Shown here one piece after another: positions 1-7,310 of a DNA stretch of 16,622 nucleotides. Origin of the DNA: Alphaproteobacteria bacterium (GTDB lineage: Bacteria > Pseudomonadota > Alphaproteobacteria > UBA828). The translations under genes were made by a program, and so were the position numbers. The stretch spans positions 1 through 16,622 of the forward strand of contig JAUVWK010000019.1 in the NCBI GenBank assembly GCA_030604165.1. Reading direction: 5' to 3'. The first letter of the stretch is position 1. The number at the start of each line of letters is the position of its first letter. Under the pieces are notes generated by a model. It was not told the origin of the DNA. It ran no database searches and saw nothing but the letters and a program-made list of their open reading frames with translations.

Positions 1-1
1 C

Positions 2-364
2 AAGGAAATGCGTCAGGACTGGGTGATGAGCGGCTTCAGACAGTTCGATGCCCCGGTTTCAATCGTTCTGACCTATGACAAGGTCATGGAGCCCGCCGCG
101 GTCAGCCAGTTTGACCTGGGCACAATTTGCTACGGCCTCTGTCTCGCCGCCTGGGAGCGCGGCCTTGGCACGGTGATCAATGGACAGGGGGTTATGCAAT
201 CCGACGTGGTGCGCGAAATCGCGGGCATCCCCGACGAGCAAAACATCATGACCTGCGTCGCCATGGGCTATCCGGACGAAGATTTTTCGGCCAACACGGT
301 AAAATCGCAGCGCCGCCAACGGCGCGGCAATCGCCCTATTGTGATTTGCCTGTGTATCGCGTGA
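2..364 (+). CDS. nitroreductase-family protein, C-terminal part (5' truncated)
   Basis: The reading frame is open to the left edge, so the start lies outside the window. What is visible matches the C-terminal half of FMN-dependent nitroreductases, which use NAD(P)H to reduce nitro groups, quinones or similar acceptors in the cytoplasm. Family-like segments are the FDAPVSIVL strand, the helix around DLGTICYGLCLAAWERGLGT, the IAGIPDEQ segment, and the closing GYPDEDFSANTVKSQRR motif. Family members usually continue from RR into a Pro plus a short acidic or hydrophobic tail. Here the last 15 or so residues are Arg-rich and then hydrophobic and do not resemble that tail, so a frameshift near position 310-320 or a divergent end is possible. 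The substrate cannot be deduced. A P460-type cytochrome gene follows after about 50 bp on the same strand. Confidence 0.8.
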   Translation, partial: KEMRQDWVMSGFRQFDAPVSIVLTYDKVMEPAAVSQFDLGTICYGLCLAAWERGLGTVINGQGVMQSDVVREIAGIPDEQNIMTCVAMGYPDEDFSANTVKSQRRQRRGNRPIVICLCIA

Positions 365-415
365 CGGTCATGGTGGGGTGGTTCGTTGCCGAGCGGAAGA
401 AGAGGACGTTATGAT

Positions 416-1051
416 ATGAGAGCGGGCCTGCGCCAGTACCTGATCCTTGCCGGTCTGTTGGCCGCATCGCTCGGGTTGGCGGCCGGCGTGGCGCTCGGTG
501 ACGAGGCCGATGAGACGGCGCCGGCCACGGGCCATTTCAAGGTGACGGACCCGAGCAATTTGGATGCCGCGACGGCGAGCCGGATCTACGACGAAATGGT
601 GGCTGACATGGTGGCTGCCTACGCCTTGTCGCAAGATCCCAACGCGGCGCGGTATCGCAGCTGGCAGCGCTATAACACGGCACCCTATCGCGCGACCGAG
701 CACGGCGATCGCTATCTCAACAACTATGCCAACCCCGAGGGCGCCGCCTATGGCAAGTTCGAGCAGGCTGGCGTCATGCCCGAGGGCGCGGTCATCGCCA
801 AGGACAGCTTCTCCGTACTGAAGAACGGCCGTAGCTTCGCCGGGCCGCTTTTCCTGATGGAAAAGCTGACCCCCGGCGCCAGCCCCGAGACCCGCGATTG
901 GCGCTACACGATGATCATGCCCGATGGCAGCCTGTGGGGCGCCACCGGCGGCGACAACGCCGAGAAGGTCGCGTTTTGCGCCGCCTGTCACAACGCGGTC
1001 GAGCCGGACGCCCTGTTCCTGCTACCGGAGGCCTATCGCACCGGGCCCTGA
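416..1051 (+). CDS. cytochrome P460-family monohaem c-type protein, exported
   Basis: A 211-residue protein. The ATG at 416 is chosen because AGAGGA lies just upstream and it gives a proper signal peptide: MRAGLRQ followed by a hydrophobic stretch to about residue 25. The mature part matches the cytochrome P460 family in order: the HGDRYLNNYAN segment, MPEGAVIAKDSF, an aromatic WRYTMIMPDG strand, and a C-terminal CAACH haem-attachment motif at residues 188-192. Known members are periplasmic c-haem proteins that oxidise hydroxylamine or bind NO. Some have a Lys-haem cross-link, but I cannot assign the cross-linking residue here, so a cytochrome c'-beta-like or other role is equally possible. 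No hydroxylamine or ammonia oxidation gene is nearby. Detoxification of reactive nitrogen, perhaps alongside the adjacent nitroreductase-family gene, is only inference. Confidence 0.83.
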   Translation: MRAGLRQYLILAGLLAASLGLAAGVALGDEADETAPATGHFKVTDPSNLDAATASRIYDEMVADMVAAYALSQDPNAARYRSWQRYNTAPYRATEHGDRYLNNYANPEGAAYGKFEQAGVMPEGAVIAKDSFSVLKNGRSFAGPLFLMEKLTPGASPETRDWRYTMIMPDGSLWGATGGDNAEKVAFCAACHNAVEPDALFLLPEAYRTGP

Positions 1052-1082
1052 CGGTTGCCATAATCCCCTGTTTTTGGGGGCA

Positions 1083-1110
1083 TTAACGGCTGTCTTAACG
1101 GCAATTTAAC
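1083..1110 (+). promoter_or_regulatory. CtrA-like binding box with an extra TTAA half site
   Basis: Three TTAA motifs occur at 1083, 1095 and 1106. The last two form TTAA-N7-TTAAC (1095-1110), which equals the published alphaproteobacterial CtrA consensus. The first two sit in a repeated TTAACGGC octamer 12 bp apart. The site lies between the cytochrome P460-type gene and the lipoprotein gene, where a promoter would be expected. In this GC-rich DNA three AT-rich tetramers at helical-turn spacing are unlikely by chance. No ctrA gene is in the window to confirm the regulator. Confidence 0.4.
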
Positions 1111-1239
1111 CACAATCGGCATTTCATGAGGCTCCACGGGGAGCGGCGGGTGAAGCCTTGCTGTCGGGGGCGACGCGCCGGCGAGCCGTGGGGGTCGCCC
1201 TCCCCGATCGCAGCGCCAGACGTTGACGAATGTGAGCCC

Positions 1240-1767
1240 ATGATCAGCCAGCGCCGAGCTGTCGCCATACCGTCGTTTATCGCCGCGATGCTCGGCCTGT
1301 TGGCCTTGGCTGCCTGTGACGTGCCGTTCGGTCATCAATTGCCGCCGAACCTGGCGGCCCGGAAAACGCATCCGAACCCACCGGTTGTGCCGCCGGTTTC
1401 GAGCGGGCCGCAGCCCCGAATCTCGGAGCCCATGTCGTCGATGACGGCGAACTTGATCCCGCTGCCCAAACTAAAGCCGTCTCGCGTCGGCCCGGCGGGG
1501 CCGGCCAGGGGGGAGCCGATCGACATTATCGGTCTAAGCCAGGCCGAGACGGCGGGTCTGCTCGGCATGCCCAAGGCGGAACGCGACATGGCGCCCGCCA
1601 GGGTCTGGCGCTATGAGACCGCCGATTGCGCACTCGACGTTTTTTTCTATCTGGACGTCTCGCACAACGAATTTCTGGCGCTGCAATATTCCGAACCCGG
1701 AAAGTCGGCCTTTGAGGCCACGGGTTGGGACTGTCTGCAAGAAATACGTAGCAAACTAATTCGTTAG
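1240..1767 (+). CDS. small predicted lipoprotein of unknown function
   Basis: I choose the ATG at 1240 because it gives a clean lipoprotein signal peptide: MISQRR, a hydrophobic core, then LALAAC with the lipid-attachment Cys at residue 26. The upstream in-frame ATG at 1126 would add an Arg/Cys-rich leader that looks untranslated. The protein is 175 residues. After the Cys comes a Pro-rich linker (about residues 30-80), then a compact domain with GLSQAETAGLLGMP, a VWRYE strand and a CALDVFFYLD strand. That order recalls SmpA/BamE-like small outer-membrane lipoproteins (a GM-x-LLG-P helix followed by W-x-Y), but the match is too weak to name it. It probably sits in the inner or outer membrane facing the periplasm. 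Conserved-looking Cys residues in CALDV and WDCLQ could form a disulfide. A CtrA-like box lies upstream. Confidence 0.72.
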   Translation: MISQRRAVAIPSFIAAMLGLLALAACDVPFGHQLPPNLAARKTHPNPPVVPPVSSGPQPRISEPMSSMTANLIPLPKLKPSRVGPAGPARGEPIDIIGLSQAETAGLLGMPKAERDMAPARVWRYETADCALDVFFYLDVSHNEFLALQYSEPGKSAFEATGWDCLQEIRSKLIR

Positions 1768-1784
1768 CGATTTCGGTTAAGACA

Positions 1785-1801
1785 CGGCTTTAGCCGGTTT
1801 T
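1785..1801 (+). terminator. possible weak terminator after the lipoprotein gene
   Basis: CGGCT and AGCCG form a 5-bp stem with a very short loop, followed by GTTTT. The stem is short and the T run minimal. Further short inverted repeats (1868-1886 and 1887-1904) lie in the rest of this 260-bp gap, and I see no gene there. Confidence 0.25.
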
Positions 1802-1958
1802 CCTTAGCCGCGCGCCCGCCGGCCTGGACAATCAGGTCGAGTAACGCCATTTGGGGGGTTGATCCCGAGGGCCGGTGGAGCGCCCTGCCCGGGTCGATTC
1901 GGGCCTTTCAAGCGGAAATCCAAAGTTAATAGGTCGTTTCTAAGATGGCGCATGACGG

Positions 1959-1988
1959 TTGACAGGCGACGATGTGATTAGCTATTTG
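1959..1988 (+). promoter_or_regulatory. candidate sigma-70-type promoter for the trehalose operon
   Basis: A perfect TTGACA hexamer at 1959-1964 is followed after 18 bp by TATTTG (1983-1988), a 3-of-6 match to a -10 box. It lies about 40-75 bp ahead of the plausible otsB starts, fitting a promoter. It also argues that the in-frame TTG at 1959 is promoter sequence and not the otsB start. Confidence 0.35.
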
Positions 1989-2027
1989 GGCGCCCGACGC
2001 GGCTACGCCGGGCGACGGGCGGCGCCG

Positions 2028-2846
2028 ATGAGACGTGACACCGAGGCAGAGGCAGGAGCGGACTTGAATCAGGATTTGCCCAGGGCAAGCCGCCGTTGGG
2101 CCATGTTCCTCGATTTCGACGGAACGCTTGCCGAAATTGCCGCGCGCCCGGACCTGGTTGTCATCGACAAACGGCTCCCGGAGGCGCTTCGCGCGTTGCG
2201 AGACGCTCTGGATGGCGCCGTCGCAATTATCAGCGGCCGCCCGCGGGCCGAGCTCGACGCCATGCTCGCGCCGCTGGTTTTGCCGATCGCCGGCCTGCAT
2301 GGGCTCGAGCGACGCCGGGCCGATGGTTCCATGGTTTCCCACAACGGGCTGATCCGGGAAATCGAGCAGGTCCGGCGGTCGCTGACCAAGGCCGTCGCCG
2401 GACTGGCCGGTCTCCAGCTGGAAGACAAAGGTCTCTCGCTGGCTCTGCACTACCGAGGCGCGCCCGAGCGCCACGACGAATGTCGGGCGATCATGGACAA
2501 AGCGCTCGATGAGCATCGCGATTGCCTGGACCTACTCAACGGCAAGATGGTCTTCGAAATCAGGCCGAAAGGAATCGACAAGGGCCATGCGATCGAGGCG
2601 TTTCTGGACGAGCCGCCATTCTCCGGCAGAATTCCGGTCTTTGTCGGGGATGACATCACCGATGAAGACGGCTTCGCCGTGGTCAATCGGTTGGGCGGTA
2701 TCACCGTGCATGTGGGCGCCACGGCAGCCACGGGGGCGAGTTGGCGTGTGAGTTCGGTCGATCGGCTTCTCGCGTGGCTGCAAGAATCCGCCTCCCACAT
2801 TGCCGCCGACACCGGTGCGCCGGTCGAGAAGAGAGATAATGCCTAA
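2028..2846 (+). CDS. otsB: trehalose-6-phosphate phosphatase
   Basis: A cytoplasmic HAD-superfamily phosphatase that removes phosphate from trehalose-6-phosphate. From the ATG at 2028 it has 272 residues, normal for OtsB. Visible motifs are the DFDGT nucleophile loop (29-33), ISGRP (68-72, motif II), the cap-region strand around GLSLALHYR (135-143), PKGIDKG with the motif III Lys (about 185), and the metal-binding GDDITDED (207-214). All expected catalytic residues are present. The start is uncertain: a TTG at 2064 has a better ribosome site (AGGAG, 5-nt spacing) and would remove 12 residues, while TTG at 1959 coincides with a promoter-like hexamer. The gene heads a same-strand cluster with a GH15 hydrolase, OtsA and glucokinase, and its stop codon lies inside the GH15 start region (8-bp overlap), implying translational coupling. 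Confidence 0.95.
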   Translation: MRRDTEAEAGADLNQDLPRASRRWAMFLDFDGTLAEIAARPDLVVIDKRLPEALRALRDALDGAVAIISGRPRAELDAMLAPLVLPIAGLHGLERRRADGSMVSHNGLIREIEQVRRSLTKAVAGLAGLQLEDKGLSLALHYRGAPERHDECRAIMDKALDEHRDCLDLLNGKMVFEIRPKGIDKGHAIEAFLDEPPFSGRIPVFVGDDITDEDGFAVVNRLGGITVHVGATAATGASWRVSSVDRLLAWLQESASHIAADTGAPVEKRDNA

Positions 2847-4650
2847 CCTCGATTTAGGGCCTAACCTCGATTTAGGCGTCATCGGCAATTCCAGTTACGG
2901 CGCCCTCGTGGATAAACGCGGACGCATGGTGTGGTGCTGTCTGCCGCGGTTCGATGGCGATCCGGTGTTCTGCCATCTCTTGAACGGTGGCGATGAGGTG
3001 GAACCAACGACCCGCGGCGTGTTCGAGGTGGCGGTCGAGGGCCTCGTCCGCAGCGAGCAATCCTACCTGTCGAATACGGCGGTGCTGGTCACGCGCCTCT
3101 ACGATGAAGCCGGAGGCTGCGTCGAAATCACCGATTTTGCGCCGCGGTTCATGCAATATAACCGCAAATTCCGTCCCACCACGCTGGTGCGGATCGTGCG
3201 GCCGGCCGCCGGCACGCCACGGATCCGGATCATCGTGCGCCCGACCTTCGACTACGGCGCGAGCCTGCCGCAGATCACCCATGGCAGCAATCACATCCGC
3301 TTTGTCGGTTCGGCCCTGACCTTGCGGCTGACCACGGACGCGCCCACGACCTACATTCTCGACGAGGCGTCGTTCCTGCTGGAGGAGCCCGTGTCGCTGG
3401 TCCTTGGGCCGGACGAATCGCTGGCCGATTCGCCGCGCGAGACGGCGGGGCGCTTCCTGGATCGAACGCTGAGCTACTGGAAGGAATGGGTGCGTCAGCT
3501 CGCCGTGCCGATCGAATGGCAGGAGCCAGTGATCCGCGCCGCGATCACCCTCAAACTGTGCAGTTTCGAAGAGACCGGGGCCATCATCGGGGCGATGACC
3601 ACGTCGATACCGGAGGCCGCCAACAGCGGCCGCAATTGGGACTACCGCTACTGCTGGCTGCGCGACGCCTATTTCGTGGTTCGTGCGCTGAACCGCCTCG
3701 GCGTCGTGGTGACCATGGAAAACTACCTGCGCTATTTGGCCAATGTCGTGGCCGAGGCCGATGGGGTCAGGCTGCAACCGGTCTATGGCATCGGCCTGGA
3801 GGAGCGGCTGCACGAACGTCAGGTCGAGAGCTTGGCCGGTTATCGGGGCATGGGGCCGGTCCGGGTCGGCAACCAAGCCTACCAGCAGATTCAGCACGAC
3901 ACCTATGGCCACGTGGTGATGGCCTCGACCCAGGCATTCTTCGACAAGCGGCTGTTGCGGCCCGCCACGGAGCGCACCTTCTTGCAGCTCGAGACCGTGG
4001 GTGAAAAAGCCTTTCAGCTTTTCGACCAGCCGGACGCCGGGATGTGGGAACTGCGCACGCGCGCCAAAGTGCACACCTCCTCCAGCCTGATGTGTTGGGC
4101 GGCCTGCGATCGCTTGGCCAAGATCGCCGCGCATCTCAAACGCCCCGAGCGCGCGCGCGATTGGCGCGACAAGGCCGATGTCGTTCGCCGGACCATCATC
4201 GAGCGCGCTTGGAATGAGGATCTAAAGAGCTTTGTCGAAAGCTTCGGCGGCACCGAGGTCGATGCCAGCCTGCTGCTCATGCGTGAAGTGGGATTTTTGG
4301 AGATCACCGATCCGCGCATGATTTCGACCTTCGCCATGATCGAGCGCAGGCTCAAGTCGGGATCGCATCTCATGCGCTATCATGCAGCGGACGATTTCGG
4401 CCAGCCGAGTAGTTCGTTCGTTATCTGCACATTCTGGTATATTGAGACGCTGGCTGAGTTGGGACGCGAGGATGAGGCCAAGGATATGTTCGAAAGCCTG
4501 CTCGCCTGCCGAAACCATGTTGGCCTGTTATCCGAGGACGTCGATCCGAGTAGTGGCCAACTGTGGGGGAATTACCCGCAGACCTATTCCCTGGTGGGCT
4601 TGATCAATTGTGCCCGTCGCCTGAGTAAGCGCTGGGAAGACGTCTTGTGA
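2839..4650 (+). CDS. glycoside hydrolase family 15 protein (glucoamylase/trehalase-like)
   Basis: A 603-residue GH15 protein, the usual size of the bacterial cytoplasmic type: an N-terminal beta-sandwich followed by an (alpha/alpha)6 barrel. The N-terminal GVIGNSSYGALVDKRGRMVW and PRFDGDPVF signatures and NWDYRYCWLRD (266-276) are typical. By analogy with fungal glucoamylase, the general acid should be Glu404 in MWELR and the base Glu566 in LLSEDVD, followed by WGNYPQTYSL. Both are present, so the enzyme should be active. Family members hydrolyse alpha-linked glucosides; mycobacterial relatives are trehalases. Its place between otsB and otsA makes trehalose the favoured substrate (inference). 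No signal peptide is seen. The ATG at 2839 overlaps otsB by 8 bp and has a purine-rich GAGAAGAGAG upstream. An 18-bp tandem duplication gives a doubled PNLDLG at residues 2-13. Confidence 0.93.
   Translation: MPNLDLGPNLDLGVIGNSSYGALVDKRGRMVWCCLPRFDGDPVFCHLLNGGDEVEPTTRGVFEVAVEGLVRSEQSYLSNTAVLVTRLYDEAGGCVEITDFAPRFMQYNRKFRPTTLVRIVRPAAGTPRIRIIVRPTFDYGASLPQITHGSNHIRFVGSALTLRLTTDAPTTYILDEASFLLEEPVSLVLGPDESLADSPRETAGRFLDRTLSYWKEWVRQLAVPIEWQEPVIRAAITLKLCSFEETGAIIGAMTTSIPEAANSGRNWDYRYCWLRDAYFVVRALNRLGVVVTMENYLRYLANVVAEADGVRLQPVYGIGLEERLHERQVESLAGYRGMGPVRVGNQAYQQIQHDTYGHVVMASTQAFFDKRLLRPATERTFLQLETVGEKAFQLFDQPDAGMWELRTRAKVHTSSSLMCWAACDRLAKIAAHLKRPERARDWRDKADVVRRTIIERAWNEDLKSFVESFGGTEVDASLLLMREVGFLEITDPRMISTFAMIERRLKSGSHLMRYHAADDFGQPSSSFVICTFWYIETLAELGREDEAKDMFESLLACRNHVGLLSEDVDPSSGQLWGNYPQTYSLVGLINCARRLSKRWEDVL
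2842..2877 (+). repeat. 18-bp near-perfect tandem duplication at the GH15 start
   Basis: Two adjacent 18-bp units differ only at their last base (ggg versus ggc). Each encodes PNLDLG, so the GH15 N-terminus reads this hexapeptide twice in frame. Each unit also contains CCTAA and TTAGG arms 7 nt apart that could pair. The otsB stop codon lies inside the first unit. Confidence 0.95.
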
Positions 4651-6101
4651 GCGCGCGGCCCGATCCCGTCGTTGCCGCTCGGTTGGTCGAGCCGACCCCG
4701 GGAAAAAGAAGCGCGGGCCGCATCGTCGTCGTCTCCAATCGGGTTGCCATCGCGCGCAAGGGTGCGGTGGCCGGCGGCCTCGCGGTGGCGCTGCTCGCGG
4801 CGTTGCGGGCGCGGGGCGGCTTGTGGTTCGGCTGGAGCGGGATGATCAAGGAGTATCCCGGCCGTCGGCCGCGGCGGTTTTCGTCGGAAGGCATCGACTA
4901 CGCGACCATCGATCTGTCGCCGCTCGATTACGAGGTCTACTACGCCGGGTTCGCGAACCGTACGCTGTGGCCGCTGCTCCATTACCGGCCCGATGTCGTC
5001 GCTTTCGAGCAAAAGTTTTTCGATGGCTATCGGCGGGTTAACGCCTTGTTCGCCCGACGTTTGCAGCCGTTGCTACGGCCCGACGATATCGTCTGGGTGC
5101 ATGATTATCACCTGATGGGGCTGGGCGCGGAGCTGCGCCAGTTGGGCTGCAACCATCCCATCGGCTTCTTTCTCCATACCCCGTTTCCCGCGGTGGAAAC
5201 CTTCCTCGCCTTGCCGCGACACCGAGAGGTCGTGCAATCGCTGTTCGCCTACGACCTGCTCGGCGTGCAGACCGAGAACGATCAACGCGCCTTGACCGAC
5301 TATGTTGTGCACGAGGCCGGCGGCAGCGCTGCGAGCGACGGCAAACTCCGGGCCTTCGGCGAGACCACGCGCATCGGCGCGTTTCCGATTTCGATCGACT
5401 TGCAAGAGGTCGCCGAGTTGACGGCATCGCCACCCGCGCGCCGGGAATACACCAGGACGAAAAATAGCCTGGGCGGGCGCGCCATGATCATCGGCGTCGA
5501 CCGGCTCGATTACACGAAGGGCCTGCTGGAGCGCTTTCTGGCGTTCGAACATTTGCTCGAGACCCACCCGGAGTGCCGCAATCGTGTGCACCTGGCGCAA
5601 ATCGCGCCGCCGTCGCGCGGCGATATTCCGGCCTACGCCGACATGCGCGCCGCGCTGGACGAGGCGGCCGGGCATATCAACGGCCGCTTCTCCGACGTCG
5701 ATTGGGTTCCCATCCGGTACATGAACAAGGCCTACAGCCGCAGCTCGTTGATGGGGATCCTGCGCGCGTCGCAGATCGGTCTGGTGACGCCGTTTCGCGA
5801 CGGCATGAACTTGGTGGCCAAGGAATATGTCGCCGCACAAGACGAAGACGACCCCGGCGTTCTGATCCTGTCGCGCTTTGCCGGCGCGGCGCGCGAGCTC
5901 GAGAGCGCGCTGATTATCAATCCTTACGATATTGCCGAGGTGACGAGCGCGTTGCACAGGGGCCTCGGCATGTCCCTGGAAGAACGCCGGGAGCGCCATG
6001 GCGCCATGATCGAAGTCTTGCGGCGCAACGATCTGAAGGTGTGGTGCGAGCGGTTCCTCGACGCGCTTGGAACGCCGCGCCGTCAATCCCGCTCTGCATG
6101 A
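4647..6101 (+). CDS. otsA: trehalose-6-phosphate synthase
   Basis: A 484-residue GT20 glycosyltransferase that joins glucose from UDP-glucose to glucose-6-phosphate, making trehalose-6-phosphate in the cytoplasm. It aligns with E. coli OtsA throughout: VVVSNRVA with the phosphate-contacting Arg32, AGGLAV (42-47), GLWFGWSG (58-65), YYAGFANRTLWPL with Tyr99/Trp108, WVHDYHL (150-156), FFLHTPFP (174-181), DRLDYTKG with Arg286/Lys291, and PFRDGMNLVAKEYVAAQ with Asp385 and Glu393. All donor and acceptor residues are intact. The start is a GTG overlapping the GH15 stop by 4 bp (GTGA), and the stop overlaps the glk start by 4 bp (ATGA). These overlaps make it the third gene of a coupled four-gene operon. 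The roughly 20-residue N-terminal extension before RIVVVSNR is Pro/Arg-rich and not obviously functional. Confidence 0.96.
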   Translation: MSARPDPVVAARLVEPTPGKRSAGRIVVVSNRVAIARKGAVAGGLAVALLAALRARGGLWFGWSGMIKEYPGRRPRRFSSEGIDYATIDLSPLDYEVYYAGFANRTLWPLLHYRPDVVAFEQKFFDGYRRVNALFARRLQPLLRPDDIVWVHDYHLMGLGAELRQLGCNHPIGFFLHTPFPAVETFLALPRHREVVQSLFAYDLLGVQTENDQRALTDYVVHEAGGSAASDGKLRAFGETTRIGAFPISIDLQEVAELTASPPARREYTRTKNSLGGRAMIIGVDRLDYTKGLLERFLAFEHLLETHPECRNRVHLAQIAPPSRGDIPAYADMRAALDEAAGHINGRFSDVDWVPIRYMNKAYSRSSLMGILRASQIGLVTPFRDGMNLVAKEYVAAQDEDDPGVLILSRFAGAARELESALIINPYDIAEVTSALHRGLGMSLEERRERHGAMIEVLRRNDLKVWCERFLDALGTPRRQSRSA

Positions 6102-7078
6102 CCCGGGCCGCGCCCGGCCTGGTCGCCGACGTCGGCGGCACGCACGCCCGCTTCGCGCTGTGCCGGCCCGGCGCGCGGCCCGACGCGCCCACGGTCTATC
6201 GCAACGATGATTTCCGCGACCTCGGCGAGGTGGCGGAAAGGTTTCTCGCGCAAGCCGGCGGCGCGGCGCGACCCGAGCGGGCGGCCTTCGCCGTCGCCGC
6301 GCCCATCGCCGGCGATTGCGTGACACTCACCAACCGCGCCTGGCGGTTTTCGGTCGAGGCGCTGCGCAAACGCTTGGCGCTCGAGCATCTTGCCGTGATC
6401 AACGACTTCGCCGCCGTGGCGCTTTCGATTCCCGAGCTCGGCCCGAGCGAGCGCGAGCAGATCGGCGCGGGCGAGGCCATCGCCGGCGCGCCGGTGGCGG
6501 TGCTCGGGCCGGGCACCGGGCTCGGCGTGTCGGGCTTGGTCCGCGGCGAGCGCCGGTGGGTGCCCGTCGCCGGGGAGGGGGGGCACGTCGACTTCGCGCC
6601 GCTGAGCGAACGGGAAGCCGCTATCCATCGCCTGTTGCAGCAGCGCTTCGCTCATGTGTCGATTGAGCGCATCGCCTCGGGGCCGGGCTTGGTCAATCTC
6701 TACCAGGCCATCGCGACGCTCGAGGGCGCGGACGATCAGGTCATCGGCGAGCCGCCCACGCCGGCCGAGATTGCCGCGCGGGCGCGCGGCGAAAGCTGCC
6801 CTCTTTGTGCCGAGGCGCTCGCCATATTTTGCGACGTGCTCGGCGCGGCGGCCGGAAACCTGGCGCTTACGTTCGGCGCCCGGGGCGGCGTCTACCTCGC
6901 CGGCGGCATCGTTCCCAAACTTGTGGACCAGGTTCGGGCCTCGGAATTCCGCAGGCGATTCGAGGCCAAGGGTCGCTTCGCGGCCTATCTCGAAGCCGTT
7001 CCGAGCTATGTCATAACGGCGCCCGACCCGACCCTGATCGGCCTGTCCCATTTGCTCGCGCAAGGCGCACGCACCTAA
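6098..7078 (+). CDS. glk: glucokinase (ROK-independent Glk family)
   Basis: A 326-residue ATP-dependent glucokinase of the E. coli Glk type, converting glucose to glucose-6-phosphate in the cytoplasm. Key features are the ATP phosphate-1 motif DVGGTHARF (11-19), the catalytic-base Asp103 in VINDFAAVA, GPGTGLG (137-143), the glucose-contacting GEGGHVDF (159-166), and a C-terminal GGVYLAGGIVPKL nucleotide-binding segment. The ATG at 6098 overlaps the otsA stop (ATGA). The frame is open far upstream, but that stretch lies inside otsA and is only a shadow. As last gene of the cluster it would rephosphorylate glucose released by the GH15 enzyme, feeding OtsA or glycolysis. A short GC hairpin (7091-7105) lies just past the stop but has no T run. 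Confidence 0.95.
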   Translation: MTRAAPGLVADVGGTHARFALCRPGARPDAPTVYRNDDFRDLGEVAERFLAQAGGAARPERAAFAVAAPIAGDCVTLTNRAWRFSVEALRKRLALEHLAVINDFAAVALSIPELGPSEREQIGAGEAIAGAPVAVLGPGTGLGVSGLVRGERRWVPVAGEGGHVDFAPLSEREAAIHRLLQQRFAHVSIERIASGPGLVNLYQAIATLEGADDQVIGEPPTPAEIAARARGESCPLCAEALAIFCDVLGAAAGNLALTFGARGGVYLAGGIVPKLVDQVRASEFRRRFEAKGRFAAYLEAVPSYVITAPDPTLIGLSHLLAQGART

Positions 7079-7256
7079 CTCGACGGGCGACCGGCGGACG
7101 GCCGGCGAAGAATAGACCGGCACCATGTCAGCATGAGTAATACCAAACCAATAATCGCGTTTACGCTGTTCTGCGGAGGCGATATTGCTGGCGTGGTCTA
7201 TGACCTGATGACTCGTTCGCGGGGCGAAAAAGAAACGCGCAAGGCCGCAAGAACAG

Positions 7257-7310
7257 GGAGAGGATCAAACTGCCATTTATCGAAAACGGATAACGGCCGT
7301 ATGGACGGCA
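7257..7310 (+). promoter_or_regulatory. ribosome-binding site and probable ATT start region of the first binding protein
   Basis: A strong purine-rich site GGGAGAGGA (7257-7265 region, core AGAGGA at 7259-7264) stands 10 nt before an in-frame ATT at 7275. Between the in-frame stop at 7209 and the ATG at 7311 there is no ATG, GTG or TTG. Starting at 7275 gives (M)YRKRITAVW plus a hydrophobic core and ASA, a complete Sec signal of the same length (within one residue) as that of the downstream paralogue. The ATG at 7311 has no good ribosome site and lacks the charged n-region. Confidence 0.5.

Noticed and set aside
1126..1239. N-terminal extension of the lipoprotein from an upstream ATG
   Set aside because: It would bury the lipobox signal peptide behind 38 charged, Cys-containing residues.
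2872..4134. 420-codon minus-strand open frame antisense to GH15
   Set aside because: It mirrors a fully recognisable GH15 gene and has no family resemblance; long antisense frames are expected in GC-rich coding DNA.
5073..6326. 417-codon minus-strand open frame antisense to otsA and glk
   Set aside because: Arg-rich shadow of two well-conserved genes, with no domain motifs.
6083..7126. 347-codon minus-strand open frame antisense to glk
   Set aside because: Shadow of glk; the plus-strand protein explains the codon bias and has all catalytic motifs.
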